In this document: piece after piece, positions 1 through 6,299 of the stretch
Layout of the letters: every line of letters begins with the position of its first letter
Position numbering within the stretch: position 1 is the first letter of the stretch
Virus record (IMG/VR): IMGVR_UViG_3300042564_002811
Span: 1-27,413 of that record
Source: a virus
Length of the DNA stretch: 27,413 bases
Direction: 5' to 3' (one strand)
Program-made: the position numbers and the translations under genes
Notes under the pieces: generated by a model
Told to the model about the DNA's origin: nothing
What the model saw: only the letters and a program-made list of their open reading frames with translations
The model's database searches: none

Positions 1-1101
1 TTAGCAGTCACGCTTAACTCCGCAGGCACAATGGTGGCGTGTACTTTCTCAGTCAATGCCACAACTCTTGAGTTAACGCCCGGCACTGCTGCGAGCGTTA
101 ATCTAGCTGACACGTATGTCAGCAGCGCGGCTGGGGATGCGCTGCAAGCAATTCCCAGTCTGCCCAATTCGTTCGTGATGGGCTATAGCCGCACCGGCAG
201 CGTTAGGGCGCTGCGAGCTATATCAATCAGCGGAACTACTTCCACCATAGGCGCAGAGACGGTAGTTGCGGGGGATTCGGCAAACCCCATTTTCGTAACA
301 ACGGCCAACCGAGTAATTGCAGTATCCGCAGGCGGTGGTCAGCTGCATGTGCAGCCGTACACTGTATCCGGGTCAACTTTAACGCTCGGCACGGGCGCGT
401 CTGTATCCGCCGTGGTCACAAGCCTAGATCGTCTTGTAACGATGGGGACTCGTTGGTGCGCGATATACACAACAACCGGGATTACGCTAGCGAGCCTTAT
501 AACCCTGACAGGTACAACTATTACTCTTAGCACCGCGACGCTTTTCTCAAGCGGCACTTTCGCCACATGCGCAGTGGTAAACGGCTTCCGACTTTTTGCG
601 ATGACCAATGCAACGACCGGTACACCCATAAATATTTTGACGGACGACAACGGCACGGCTGTTTTAGGTACACCGATTGCATCTATGCAACCCGCATCGG
701 GGTCGGCGCGCAACGTCATCAGAGTTTACGATGACACGGCTGAAGTGCTGGTGCAAGAGATGCAGGGAGGAACGAATGCGTTCTTCCACACGTATTCATG
801 CGCAAGCACAAGCCCCGTTGCTTCAAGAGTAATTTCCACGCTGCCAGGCTCTACTACCGCAATCGTGGGTGTTCAGGCAGCAAATCTTAACAGCGGGCTA
901 AACTTGCTGACTGGCACTGTCCAGACGAATTTATTGGCAGTAGATCGACAGACAGATATTGCATTTTACGGACTCGGGCTTGTTAATTTTGATTTGCGAA
1001 CATCAACAGTTGCCACAGGTTTTGTGAGGGGCGCAAACGTCAGAACGCGCTGGTCAATACCGACAAGTGTCAATGTAATTCTCAAACTTGAAATAGTGTA
1101 A
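1..1101 (+). CDS. Probable tail fibre / distal tail protein, 3' part
   Basis: The frame is open from base 1, so this is the C-terminal part of a longer gene; an internal ATG at 31 is probably not the true start. The visible 366 residues are rich in Thr, Ser, Gly, Val and Ala, with almost no Lys. They contain spaced repeats of the kind SGTTSTIG, SGSTLTLG, TGTTITLS and NGTAVLG, at about residues 67, 113, 160 and 207 counted from the internal Met. That is one unit every 45-47 residues, as expected for blades of a beta-propeller or a repetitive beta fibre. No enzymatic motif is seen. Its place just before the lysis genes, and after the tail genes if the genome is circular, suggests a virion tail fibre or receptor-binding protein. 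Function is inferred from composition and position; I do not recognise a specific family. Confidence 0.6.
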   Translation, partial: LAVTLNSAGTMVACTFSVNATTLELTPGTAASVNLADTYVSSAAGDALQAIPSLPNSFVMGYSRTGSVRALRAISISGTTSTIGAETVVAGDSANPIFVTTANRVIAVSAGGGQLHVQPYTVSGSTLTLGTGASVSAVVTSLDRLVTMGTRWCAIYTTTGITLASLITLTGTTITLSTATLFSSGTFATCAVVNGFRLFAMTNATTGTPINILTDDNGTAVLGTPIASMQPASGSARNVIRVYDDTAEVLVQEMQGGTNAFFHTYSCASTSPVASRVISTLPGSTTAIVGVQAANLNSGLNLLTGTVQTNLLAVDRQTDIAFYGLGLVNFDLRTSTVATGFVRGANVRTRWSIPTSVNVILKLEIV

Positions 1102-1118
1102 CTGTGATAAACTTGTAA

Positions 1119-1140
1119 GCACCATTAACGCACCATTAAC
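1119..1140 (+). repeat. Tandem 11-bp repeat before the lysis cassette
   Basis: The 11-mer GCACCATTAAC occurs twice head to tail between the tail-fibre stop and the leader ORF. It could be a regulatory site or a remnant of slippage. No promoter of good quality was found next to it. Confidence 0.6.
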
Positions 1141-1160
1141 GAACTAAAGGAGAACGCATT

Positions 1161-1202
1161 ATGTCCAGCAGCCGTAAGAAAAAGCCTCCAGTCAAGAAAT
1201 GA
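1161..1202 (+). CDS. 13-residue Lys/Pro-rich leader ORF
   Basis: A very short frame encodes MSSSRKKKPPVKK. A strong Shine-Dalgarno sequence (AAAGGAG, 1146-1152) lies 8 bases before its ATG. Its stop overlaps the ATG of the next gene in an ATGA junction at 1199-1202, and that next gene has no ribosome binding site of its own. This arrangement suggests that the mini-ORF is really translated and loads ribosomes onto the first lysis-type gene. The basic run followed by Pro-Pro could slow ribosomes, but that is inference. It may act only through its translation, not as a peptide. Confidence 0.5.
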   Translation: MSSSRKKKPPVKK

Positions 1203-1588
1203 AGATCGCCCTGTTTTCAATCCTGTGGGCGGTGCTGTTTTTCGCCCCTGCTCATGCCGGCGACTGGTACGACCTGAATTTCGGGCTGTATCAGTCGCTG
1301 ACATCGCTATCGCTAATCATTTTAGCAAGCAAGCTGATGGATCGTGGCCGTCATAGGCGGGCGATGTTCAGCGTGCTGATTATCCAGATACTGCTCAATG
1401 CGTTTGACTCCTTTGCCGGATTGTCTTACGAGACATACAACGGCGCTCAAGCTGCTTTAAACGTCATAGAAGTGATGTTGATTATTGACTATACATTATG
1501 GAGGATGTTCTGTGGAAAACGTGATCGGAACAACTCTGGTACTAATAGTCGCGGTGATCTTAGTCCTGAAAGACTACGAGGACGGTAA
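1199..1588 (+). CDS. Membrane protein with signal peptide, lysis cassette (second holin or antiholin candidate)
   Basis: 129 residues. The N-terminus is a clear signal sequence: MK, a hydrophobic core to about residue 17, then an APAHA-G type cleavage site near residue 20. Three further hydrophobic stretches follow at about 34-46, 55-75 and 85-105, then a hydrophilic basic tail. The tail is encoded where the gene overlaps the next one by 77 bases, so its sequence is probably constrained by the other frame. The ATG overlaps the stop of the 13-codon leader. Position directly before a holin and an endolysin suggests a lysis role, such as an antiholin or accessory holin. No family is recognised. 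Confidence 0.6.
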   Translation: MKIALFSILWAVLFFAPAHAGDWYDLNFGLYQSLTSLSLIILASKLMDRGRHRRAMFSVLIIQILLNAFDSFAGLSYETYNGAQAALNVIEVMLIIDYTLWRMFCGKRDRNNSGTNSRGDLSPERLRGR

Positions 1589-1919
1589 TGTGATCGACGG
1601 CCAGGGCGCGTTTATCAAAGCGGTCATCGAGTTTTTTAAACCGTATGGTCAGTACATCATGTACTGGCTCTTTGCTATTTGGGGCGGCACATCAAGTTAT
1701 CTAATGGAGCTGCACGCAAGCGGTGGCAGAGTTAGCTTTAAGATGTGGGCTGGCCGGATGGTTGTCAGCGGCTTTGCCGGGTTCCTGATGGTCTTGATGT
1801 GCGTTTCTCTCGGTCTGCCGATTGGTGTAGTCGGAATATCGGCGGGCATCGGTGGCTACATGGGCGGCTCTGCTATTTTGATGATTCAGAAAATGATTGT
1901 TAAGAGGGTGCAGTCGTGA
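1512..1919 (+). CDS. Holin, LydA / phage holin superfamily III-like
   Basis: 135 residues from a GTG start at 1512, with GGAGG at 1500-1504. An ATG at 1485 would lengthen it by nine residues but has a poorer context. Hydrophobic segments lie near residues 3-16, 38-56, 70-92 and 98-120. The middle and C-terminal part, with the W-A-G-R-M-V-V-S-G-F-A-G sequence followed by a Gly-rich GISAGIGGYMGGSA segment, resembles LydA-type class III holins. Such proteins open the inner membrane to release the endolysin. The gene overlaps the previous one by 77 bases and the endolysin by 4 (GTGA). The holin role is well supported by topology and context; exact family assignment is from memory of the motif pattern. 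Confidence 0.72.
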   Translation: MENVIGTTLVLIVAVILVLKDYEDGNVIDGQGAFIKAVIEFFKPYGQYIMYWLFAIWGGTSSYLMELHASGGRVSFKMWAGRMVVSGFAGFLMVLMCVSLGLPIGVVGISAGIGGYMGGSAILMIQKMIVKRVQS

Positions 1920-2389
1920 ACGCCGAGCAGATCCGCCACAACCTGATAAGACCAATCCTTGTCGCAATGGGCGAGGCAACGCCTTGCAAGCACTCAGACG
2001 CAGCAGAGAACCTTTTAATGGGTACGTGGGCGCATGAATCGGCGGGGGGTAAATTTATCAAGCAAGTCGGCGGGCCTGCTTGCGGGATATTCCAAATCGA
2101 ACCGCCGACAGCGCACAGCATTATTAACAACTATGTGCTGCACAGAAAACCTTTTAAAGACTTCCTCGCCAAGCACACTACCGAACAGACTATTGAAGAG
2201 CAACTGATAACGAATCTGGCATTCCAGATTATTATTGCGCGGCTTGTCTACTTCCCCAAAACTCAGCCGCTGCCAAACGCAAACGACATACGCGAGCTTG
2301 CTAACTACTGGAAGGCACACTATAACACCGCGCTAGGCAAGGGAACGGCTGACAAATTTGTTGATGATTATGCGAGGTATGTTGTGTGA
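1916..2389 (+). CDS. Endolysin, SLT/lysozyme-like
   Basis: 157 residues from a GTG start overlapping the holin stop, with GAGGG a few bases upstream. Around residues 40-62 the sequence AHESAGG, a short gap, then GGPACGIFQIEPPT matches the E-S-x-G-G ... G-x-x-Q-I/M-E pattern of lytic transglycosylase-like or lysozyme-like phage proteins. Glu41 is the likely catalytic acid. There is no signal peptide or SAR domain, so export would depend on the neighbouring holin. Expected action is cleavage of the peptidoglycan glycan strand at the end of infection. The catalytic motif and its place after a holin support this; whether it is a transglycosylase or a hydrolase cannot be told from sequence. Confidence 0.75.
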   Translation: MNAEQIRHNLIRPILVAMGEATPCKHSDAAENLLMGTWAHESAGGKFIKQVGGPACGIFQIEPPTAHSIINNYVLHRKPFKDFLAKHTTEQTIEEQLITNLAFQIIIARLVYFPKTQPLPNANDIRELANYWKAHYNTALGKGTADKFVDDYARYVV

Positions 2390-2835
2390 GTATAGTTTAC
2401 CAAAAGGACATCAAGTATCAATTGTACGAAGATTCCCAATGGCAACTATTAACGCCTATGCAGATTAATTACAGCTTGGACTGTGGATGGTATGGGGTAG
2501 ATAAAGAAGCCGCCACTATCTACGCAAGAGAAGGCTTTGCGTGGGACGGCGCTACAATGTTCCCTGATTTCAAGTGGATACTTGAAGGCTCTTTGTGGCA
2601 TGACGTTCTCCACCTGCTTATCGCTCAAGGGGCGATACCTGTCAGCGAAAACAATGCGATCGACAAGGAGTTGACACAAATTATCAGGACATGCGGCGGC
2701 GTGGGTCAAAGCCACTGGCTAGCGCGTTTGCGAGCGCATTATGTTAAGAAAGCAACCGGGCTGGTGCATCAGCAGGTCACACAGGCAAGGCCCGTTTACC
2801 AGCTCCACAAAGGAAAGGTGCAGAGGATAAAATAA
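2386..2835 (+). CDS. DUF1353-like protein
   Basis: 149 residues, GTG start overlapping the endolysin stop by four bases. The centre contains GFAWDGATMFP and a downstream LWHDVLHLL segment, matching the T-D-x-x-S/W-D-G-A ... H-D-x-L-Y/H pattern of DUF1353 phage proteins, which commonly sit near lysis and tail genes. The conserved Asp and His residues suggest a metal or catalytic site, but the function of this family is not established. No signal peptide or membrane segment is seen. It is immediately followed by the lipoprotein gene with no gap (TAA then ATG). Confidence 0.68.
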   Translation: MSIVYQKDIKYQLYEDSQWQLLTPMQINYSLDCGWYGVDKEAATIYAREGFAWDGATMFPDFKWILEGSLWHDVLHLLIAQGAIPVSENNAIDKELTQIIRTCGGVGQSHWLARLRAHYVKKATGLVHQQVTQARPVYQLHKGKVQRIK

Positions 2836-3060
2836 ATGCGTGCATTGATTGTTGTTATGTTGCTGACTATGACCAGTTGCGCCTCCAGTGGCACTCCAAA
2901 GGGCGCCGTTGCCGGCTGCGGTGAGTTTTCGGCTATAGGCACATTCACCAAGACAGAAGCGCGTGGCAAGGCTCTGTGGCTGTCAGACGGTGATCTTGCA
3001 AAAGAACTCACCGTTGACGATGTCATTAAGCTAGCTGAGTCGTTAGGCTGTCATCAGTAA
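2836..3060 (+). CDS. Small phage lipoprotein (outer-membrane spanin candidate)
   Basis: 74 residues. The N-terminus MRALIVVMLLTMTSC is a lipoprotein signal peptide with lipobox M-T-S-C, giving a lipidated Cys at residue 15. The mature part is about 60 residues with two more cysteines and is not proline-rich, unlike classic Rz1. Its place at the end of a holin-endolysin cassette makes an outer-membrane lysis role plausible, yet no inner-membrane spanin partner was recognised, so the spanin idea is weak. Its 3' end overlaps the convergent leftward gene by 35 bases. Confidence 0.62.
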   Translation: MRALIVVMLLTMTSCASSGTPKGAVAGCGEFSAIGTFTKTEARGKALWLSDGDLAKELTVDDVIKLAESLGCHQ

Positions 3061-3211
3061 GCTTGTCCAGCATCCCCTGTACTTCCCGCTTCGCTTTCTC
3101 GTGCTTTTGTTCGGGCGATAGATCCGCATCACAGCACAGGAACATAACGGCTCCGTCTCCGTGCTTCGCGTAGCAGAGGACGCTGCCTGATGGATAGGTT
3201 GTGAATTTCAT
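3026..3211 (-). CDS. Small hypothetical early protein
   Basis: 61 residues starting at MKFTTYPSGSV, with an AAGGTG ribosome binding site just upstream; the longer frame to 3268 has no such signal. It contains a Cys pair (FLCCDAD) and a charged C-terminal helix. It is the last gene of the long leftward operon. Its ATG overlaps the preceding stop (ATGA), and its 3' end overlaps the convergent lipoprotein gene by 35 bases. No family recognised. Confidence 0.6.
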   Translation of the reverse strand: MKFTTYPSGSVLCYAKHGDGAVMFLCCDADLSPEQKHEKAKREVQGMLDKLTDDSLTTQLA

Positions 3212-3387
3212 CTCGGCACCTTTTTTGTAAAAGTCAGATTGTCGTCGTTGTAAAACCCAGCAGGCCAATTGTTTGTTGCGTCGATGGGTGTTGATTTGCC
3301 CAACGGCACTTGTTCTATCTGGTGGCCTGAGCCGAGGAAGCGTTTGATGTCGGCTTCGAGTCTTTCTCGGATTGTTTTTTCACTCAT
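3208..3387 (-). CDS. Small hypothetical early protein
   Basis: 59 residues from the ATG at 3387, chosen because AGGAG lies 8 bases upstream and the ATG overlaps the previous stop. The N-terminal half (MSEKTIRERLEADIKRFL) is a charged helix, followed by a G-x-x-I-E-Q-V-P-L-G segment. This layout is common among tiny phage proteins of unknown role. Translationally coupled on both sides by ATGA overlaps. Confidence 0.62.
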   Translation of the reverse strand: MSEKTIRERLEADIKRFLGSGHQIEQVPLGKSTPIDATNNWPAGFYNDDNLTFTKKVPR

Positions 3388-3686
3388 TGTTGCTCTCCTT
3401 TTCTTGCAGAAAGCATGGCTTTGTAAAGTGCTGTTAGGTAGTTGTTCCACCCGCCTTTGCCGTGGACCGAGGCCGCGAAAACAACAGCAAGCGCGGCGTC
3501 AATCATCGCTTCAGTCGGCTCCACCGGCACAGGCACGCAATCTTCAGGAATCGTCACGTGACCTTCGGCCTGCAATGCCTTTTCAATAAGCATTGCAACT
3601 CGCATCCAGTCGTCAGGATTGCCGTTGCTGTCAACGTCTTGATAATTCATGCAAATCCACATGGCCTGCTGAAGTAACTCACTCAT
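3384..3686 (-). CDS. Hypothetical early protein with Ea22-like C-terminal module
   Basis: 100 residues from the ATG at 3686, with GGAGG upstream. The centre has CVPVPVEPTEAMIDA and the C-terminus ends AMLSARKGEQQ. The VPVEPTEAMIDAA ... YKAML pattern recurs at the ends of modular phage early proteins of unknown function. The last codons carry the ribosome binding site of the next gene, as at several other junctions here. No catalytic motif is visible. Confidence 0.65.
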   Translation of the reverse strand: MSELLQQAMWICMNYQDVDSNGNPDDWMRVAMLIEKALQAEGHVTIPEDCVPVPVEPTEAMIDAALAVVFAASVHGKGGWNNYLTALYKAMLSARKGEQQ

Positions 3687-3855
3687 TATTATCCTCCAAA
3701 ATAGCAATCAACTCCGCATGCGTCGCAGGCTTCGGGCAATCATCCTTCGGCATAACAATATAGCCTTGCCTGACTTGCTCAAACCCGATGGGGCAGTAAC
3801 CGTGCGGCTTCGTGCTGGGTATCCTGTAAGCTGGGCAGTCCGTGCATCTTTTCAT
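3679..3855 (-). CDS. Small four-cysteine protein (zinc-ribbon-like)
   Basis: 58 residues beginning MKRCTDCPAYR. Cysteines at 4, 7, 21 and 40 could bind a metal, with C-x2-C as the first pair. GGAGG lies 10 bases before the ATG. The stop lies inside the first codons of the next gene (ATGAGTGA overlap). The N-terminal region overlaps the 3' end of the upstream gene by 77 bases in another frame. No family recognised. Confidence 0.58.
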   Translation of the reverse strand: MKRCTDCPAYRIPSTKPHGYCPIGFEQVRQGYIVMPKDDCPKPATHAELIAILEDNNE

Positions 3856-3979
3856 TTTCGACCAACCTCCGGTTTAATATTTTTATCTCGCGGCGCAACT
3901 GTGTGTCGTCACGCGCAACCGTCGCCTGTTGCTCTTTTTCGCTAATAGCGTACAGCAAAAAGGATGAGTCTAGAATCAT
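3779..3979 (-). CDS. Small hypothetical protein with coiled-coil region
   Basis: 66 residues from an ATG at 3979 that overlaps the stop of the membrane-protein gene before it (ATGA), with GGGAG about 10 bases upstream. The first residues are hydrophobic (MILDSSFLLYAI). They are followed by a charged helical stretch from about 14 to 44 with Leu spacing compatible with a coiled coil. The 77-base overlap with the next gene is unusually long for this operon. It could be a peripheral partner of the neighbouring small membrane proteins; that is inference. Confidence 0.5.
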   Translation of the reverse strand: MILDSSFLLYAISEKEQQATVARDDTQLRREIKILNRRLVENEKMHGLPSLQDTQHEAARLLPHRV

Positions 3980-4113
3980 CCGAGACGCACTCCCACAACA
4001 ATGATAATCACAGTCAGCACAATGATCGTCCCGCAAATAATCGTTGCCTCCCGGGCCATCTTTTTTGACTCCTCTTTGTAGCGTTCCTGGGCGCGCCTTG
4101 GGTCGTACATCAT
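3976..4113 (-). CDS. 45-residue single-pass membrane protein
   Basis: The frame starts MMYDPRRAQERYKEESKK, a basic and acidic cytoplasmic-type head. It ends with a strong transmembrane segment from about residue 23 to 42 (ATIICGTIIVLTVIIIVVG) and the tail VRLG. A GGGAGG ribosome binding site precedes the double ATG by 7 bases. The ATG overlaps the upstream stop, and its stop overlaps the next ATG. Unknown function. The signals and coupling make it a credible gene despite its length. Confidence 0.6.
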   Translation of the reverse strand: MMYDPRRAQERYKEESKKMAREATIICGTIIVLTVIIIVVGVRLG

Positions 4114-4325
4114 CGGCTGACCTCCCTTGCAACACCAGCCGATGACTCCGCAGGCTCATACTCCGTCCACAGGTCTCCGCGTCTACGTATGCCGTCTGCA
4201 CGGCGTTTGGTGGCCTCAATATCTATCAGGGCTTGTAAGTCATGGCTTCGCTGGTAGCGTGCGCTGTGGGAGCCTGTGAGGTAGCCTATTGCCGTGCCGA
4301 CTGCTAGTGCGATTAGGTGGTTCAT
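4110..4325 (-). CDS. Small membrane-anchored protein
   Basis: 71 residues. The N-terminal 20 residues (MNHLIALAVGTAIGYLTGSH) form one membrane anchor with glycines, and the rest is a highly charged, probably cytoplasmic helix rich in Arg and Glu. It is coupled by ATGA overlaps to both neighbours. The last codons contain AAGGGAGGT, the ribosome binding site of the next gene. Function unknown. Confidence 0.6.
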   Translation of the reverse strand: MNHLIALAVGTAIGYLTGSHSARYQRSHDLQALIDIEATKRRADGIRRRGDLWTEYEPAESSAGVAREVSR

Positions 4326-4618
4326 TTCATGGAGTCCTCATAATTGCGCTGATCAAAACTTGCTGAGTTATTGCCAACCATCCCCGTTTTAGTTAGCACC
4401 ATGCCCTCCACCACCCATCGGATAGTAAAACCACTTATACAGCCAATGCTTGTTATCTTCATTTTTTTGCCTTTGTACGAGCGACCACAAATATCCACGG
4501 TGTCGCCAACTTTAAACGGGCATTCTTGCTCGGCGTACTGCCGGCGCAGACTATGAACCGCTTGTCGTGCAATCTGGAAAGCGGTGTCTGCTGCTTTTAA
4601 TTGTTCCAAAGTTATCAT
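4322..4618 (-). CDS. Hypothetical protein with possible SH3-like barrel
   Basis: 98 residues. The N-terminal helix (to about 30) is followed by CPFKVGDTVDICGRSYKGKKMKITSI, which has the F-K-V-G-D-x-V ... K-G-K turn seen in small beta-barrel, KOW-like domains. This suggests nucleic acid or protein binding, but no family can be named. Overlaps both neighbours by four bases. Confidence 0.6.
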   Translation of the reverse strand: MITLEQLKAADTAFQIARQAVHSLRRQYAEQECPFKVGDTVDICGRSYKGKKMKITSIGCISGFTIRWVVEGMVLTKTGMVGNNSASFDQRNYEDSMK

Positions 4619-5043
4619 TTCACTAACCCCGCTGCGTATTCAATCAGCCAGACTTTGGGTGCGATTATGAGCTTCACCAGATCAAATCCTTCGTGGACAG
4701 CAGTTGAAAAAGCGATAATCCCAGGCACGCCCCCGAAAAGCGCCCATAACACCCACGCAACTTCAGGGAGGACAGTTATCTCCCTAACATCCCACCATAA
4801 ACCATTCCTGGCATACTCCCCGGGCTGCGGTCTGTTTTTTATCTGCCGGTACGTCGTGTAAATCAACATCCACAAAACAAAGGCCGACAGCGCGAACAGG
4901 CTCCCGCTTTTTACCATGTTGAGGACAATCAACTGCTCAATCACCTCCGGCATTTGCTCTGCGCCAAACGAGTAAGCCGACTGTGCTACACCGGTCATTG
5001 ATTCAATCACTTTCACTATTGCTTGTTGTAGTTCTTCGTTCAT
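4615..5043 (-). CDS. Membrane protein with two or three transmembrane helices
   Basis: 142 residues from the ATG at 5043, preceded by GGGAGG; a GTG one codon earlier is possible. The first 45 residues form a soluble helical region. Transmembrane segments lie near 47-65 and 93-115, with a third hydrophobic amphipathic stretch near 121-138. A WW pair and aromatic belts flank the membrane parts. It resembles phage inner-membrane proteins of unknown role, such as exclusion or holin-like proteins. It is not in the lysis cassette, so a host-takeover or superinfection role is as likely. Confidence 0.62.
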   Translation of the reverse strand: MNEELQQAIVKVIESMTGVAQSAYSFGAEQMPEVIEQLIVLNMVKSGSLFALSAFVLWMLIYTTYRQIKNRPQPGEYARNGLWWDVREITVLPEVAWVLWALFGGVPGIIAFSTAVHEGFDLVKLIIAPKVWLIEYAAGLVK

Positions 5044-5207
5044 CACTCACCTCCCTTGCCTGCTGATAATTTATCGCGCAGTTGCTTCTGTTCTTTTAAC
5101 AAGCTGACAACAACATCAACCGCCCTCTCTCGGTCTGCTGATCCGTTTGTGCCTGAATAACCAAGCCGGTCTAAGGCCTCTTGCTCCCATTGCCAAGATT
5201 GTTTCAT
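5043..5207 (-). CDS. Small hypothetical protein, Ea22-like ending
   Basis: 54 residues starting MKQSWQWEQEAL, mostly helical, ending KLSAGKGGE. A GGAG lies 8 bases before the ATG. The DNA for the last codons carries the AAGGGAGGTG used as ribosome binding site by the following membrane-protein gene, which starts within this stop (TGATG). No function recognised. Confidence 0.58.
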   Translation of the reverse strand: MKQSWQWEQEALDRLGYSGTNGSADRERAVDVVVSLLKEQKQLRDKLSAGKGGE

Positions 5208-5518
5208 ACCGTCTCCTTGCCTGCTGATAGCAGTGATAATTCTTCATCGGTGCATTTTCTTTCGTGACCACAATCTTCGCAGCGCATTTTCGTGTACCGC
5301 ACAGGGTAAGTGTTGGTATTGCTGTACTTGTGATCAGCGCCATTCAAGCATTCGGCTTGTCTGGTTTCGTAGCTAAACGATATCGCCGTTGTGTAAACAA
5401 AGCGTTTTTCGCAGCTGAAACACTCCTGCTCATGCTTCTGATCTTCTTCGTAACCATACCCATAGTCATGATCTATTTCTTGCTCTGCCCCGCAGTACGG
5501 GCATTTGACATTACTCAC
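5204..5518 (-). CDS. Zinc-ribbon protein
   Basis: 104 residues from a GTG start. Two zinc-ribbon knuckle pairs are visible near the N-terminus (CPYC at 6-9 and CFSC at 33-36), and another pair with a following Cys near the C-terminus (CEDC, then C). A Tyr/Asp/Glu-rich turn lies between the first two. Such ribbons in phage early proteins often bind DNA, RNA polymerase or another protein, but no specific role can be given. The stop overlaps the next ATG. The C-terminus LLSAGKETV belongs to the repeated gene-end module. The start overlaps the previous gene by 8 bases and uses a poly-G Shine-Dalgarno. Confidence 0.68.
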   Translation of the reverse strand: MSNVKCPYCGAEQEIDHDYGYGYEEDQKHEQECFSCEKRFVYTTAISFSYETRQAECLNGADHKYSNTNTYPVRYTKMRCEDCGHERKCTDEELSLLSAGKETV

Positions 5519-6053
5519 GATTCGCCCCCCCCTTGACTGCTTTCAGCAGTGCCTTGATCGCGTCCAAAACATCACTTACGTTGTCAGTGCTTGTTCTTGT
5601 TTTTGCTCTGTCTGATAGAAACTGATAAACAGACCATCCATCGTAAACAAAGTCAGGAACCACCGACTGCGGTGCTACTACCGCGCCTGCTGATGGCAGG
5701 GCATCACAACACACCTTAAAATCTGCCCTGTGTTGGCTGCCAAAGTCGGTATGTGCCACTGCCAGCCCAGCGAGATAAAGCGCACCATCAAGCGCGGTTT
5801 TAGACACAAGCACATAGCCTTCGGGAACCACCGGCTGCGGGGCTTTGTAATACGTACCGCTCATGTCGCCCGGCTTATTACATCCGTATGCTGGTGCATT
5901 ATTGCCGTGACAGGTAAAAACCACCGGCTCCCCGCTTTGCAGGGCCTGGAGTGCGTCGATTGCTTGCTTATGCTCGACAGTTATAACACCCGGCGAAATA
6001 GATTCGTAAATGCGTATTGCTGATTCTAATGCGACTTTGATTGCGTCACTCAT
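5511..6053 (-). CDS. Ea22-like modular early protein
   Basis: 180 residues from the ATG at 6053, with GGAGGAG upstream; the longer frame to 6071 lacks a better signal. It contains AIDALQALQSGEP (about residues 27-39), APQPVVPEGYVLV, and PSAGAVVAPQSVVPD, the short modules typical of mosaic Ea22-type early proteins. The same modules occur in the rightward gene at 12331. Proteins of this kind are non-essential early products of unknown role. The last codons contain a run of eight G on the coding strand (5525-5532), which also acts as the ribosome binding site for the next gene. Confidence 0.68.
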   Translation of the reverse strand: MSDAIKVALESAIRIYESISPGVITVEHKQAIDALQALQSGEPVVFTCHGNNAPAYGCNKPGDMSGTYYKAPQPVVPEGYVLVSKTALDGALYLAGLAVAHTDFGSQHRADFKVCCDALPSAGAVVAPQSVVPDFVYDGWSVYQFLSDRAKTRTSTDNVSDVLDAIKALLKAVKGGANRE

Positions 6054-6107
6054 CTTCCACTCCTCCTGCACTCAATTCGGTGCAGCAAATAAGTTATGTA
6101 ATGTTGG

Positions 6108-6299
6108 TTATGCTTCATCTGGATGCACCACCCGCGCTATGCGGCTTGGGTAGCCCAAGATGCGGCATTTCTCTTTTACAGTGTGGCAAGCACCTGCGCC
6201 ATCGACCCACCACATCGAATCATTAGGAGCATTAACAAACTCAGGGTTTGTCATCTCGCCATCATCGTTATATTGGCATTCAATCCAGTTAGATGTCAT
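6108..6299 (-). CDS. Small hypothetical early protein
   Basis: 63 residues starting MTSNWIECQYNDDGEM. It is acidic with several Trp and Cys residues. The ribosome binding site is poor (GGAGG 12 bases upstream), but the gene overlaps the previous one by 11 bases, so coupling is likely. No family recognised. A 54-base gap without another gene follows. Confidence 0.5.
   Translation of the reverse strand: MTSNWIECQYNDDGEMTNPEFVNAPNDSMWWVDGAGACHTVKEKCRILGYPSRIARVVHPDEA

Noticed and set aside
339-719. Leftward frame of 126 codons inside the tail-fibre gene
   Set aside because: It is antisense to a convincing coding frame, has no ribosome binding site and gives no protein-like sequence pattern beyond a Val-rich shadow.
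4092-4100. GCGCGCCTTG shared with 17156-17165
   Set aside because: A ten-base match with no further similarity around it; expected by chance in a sequence of this length.
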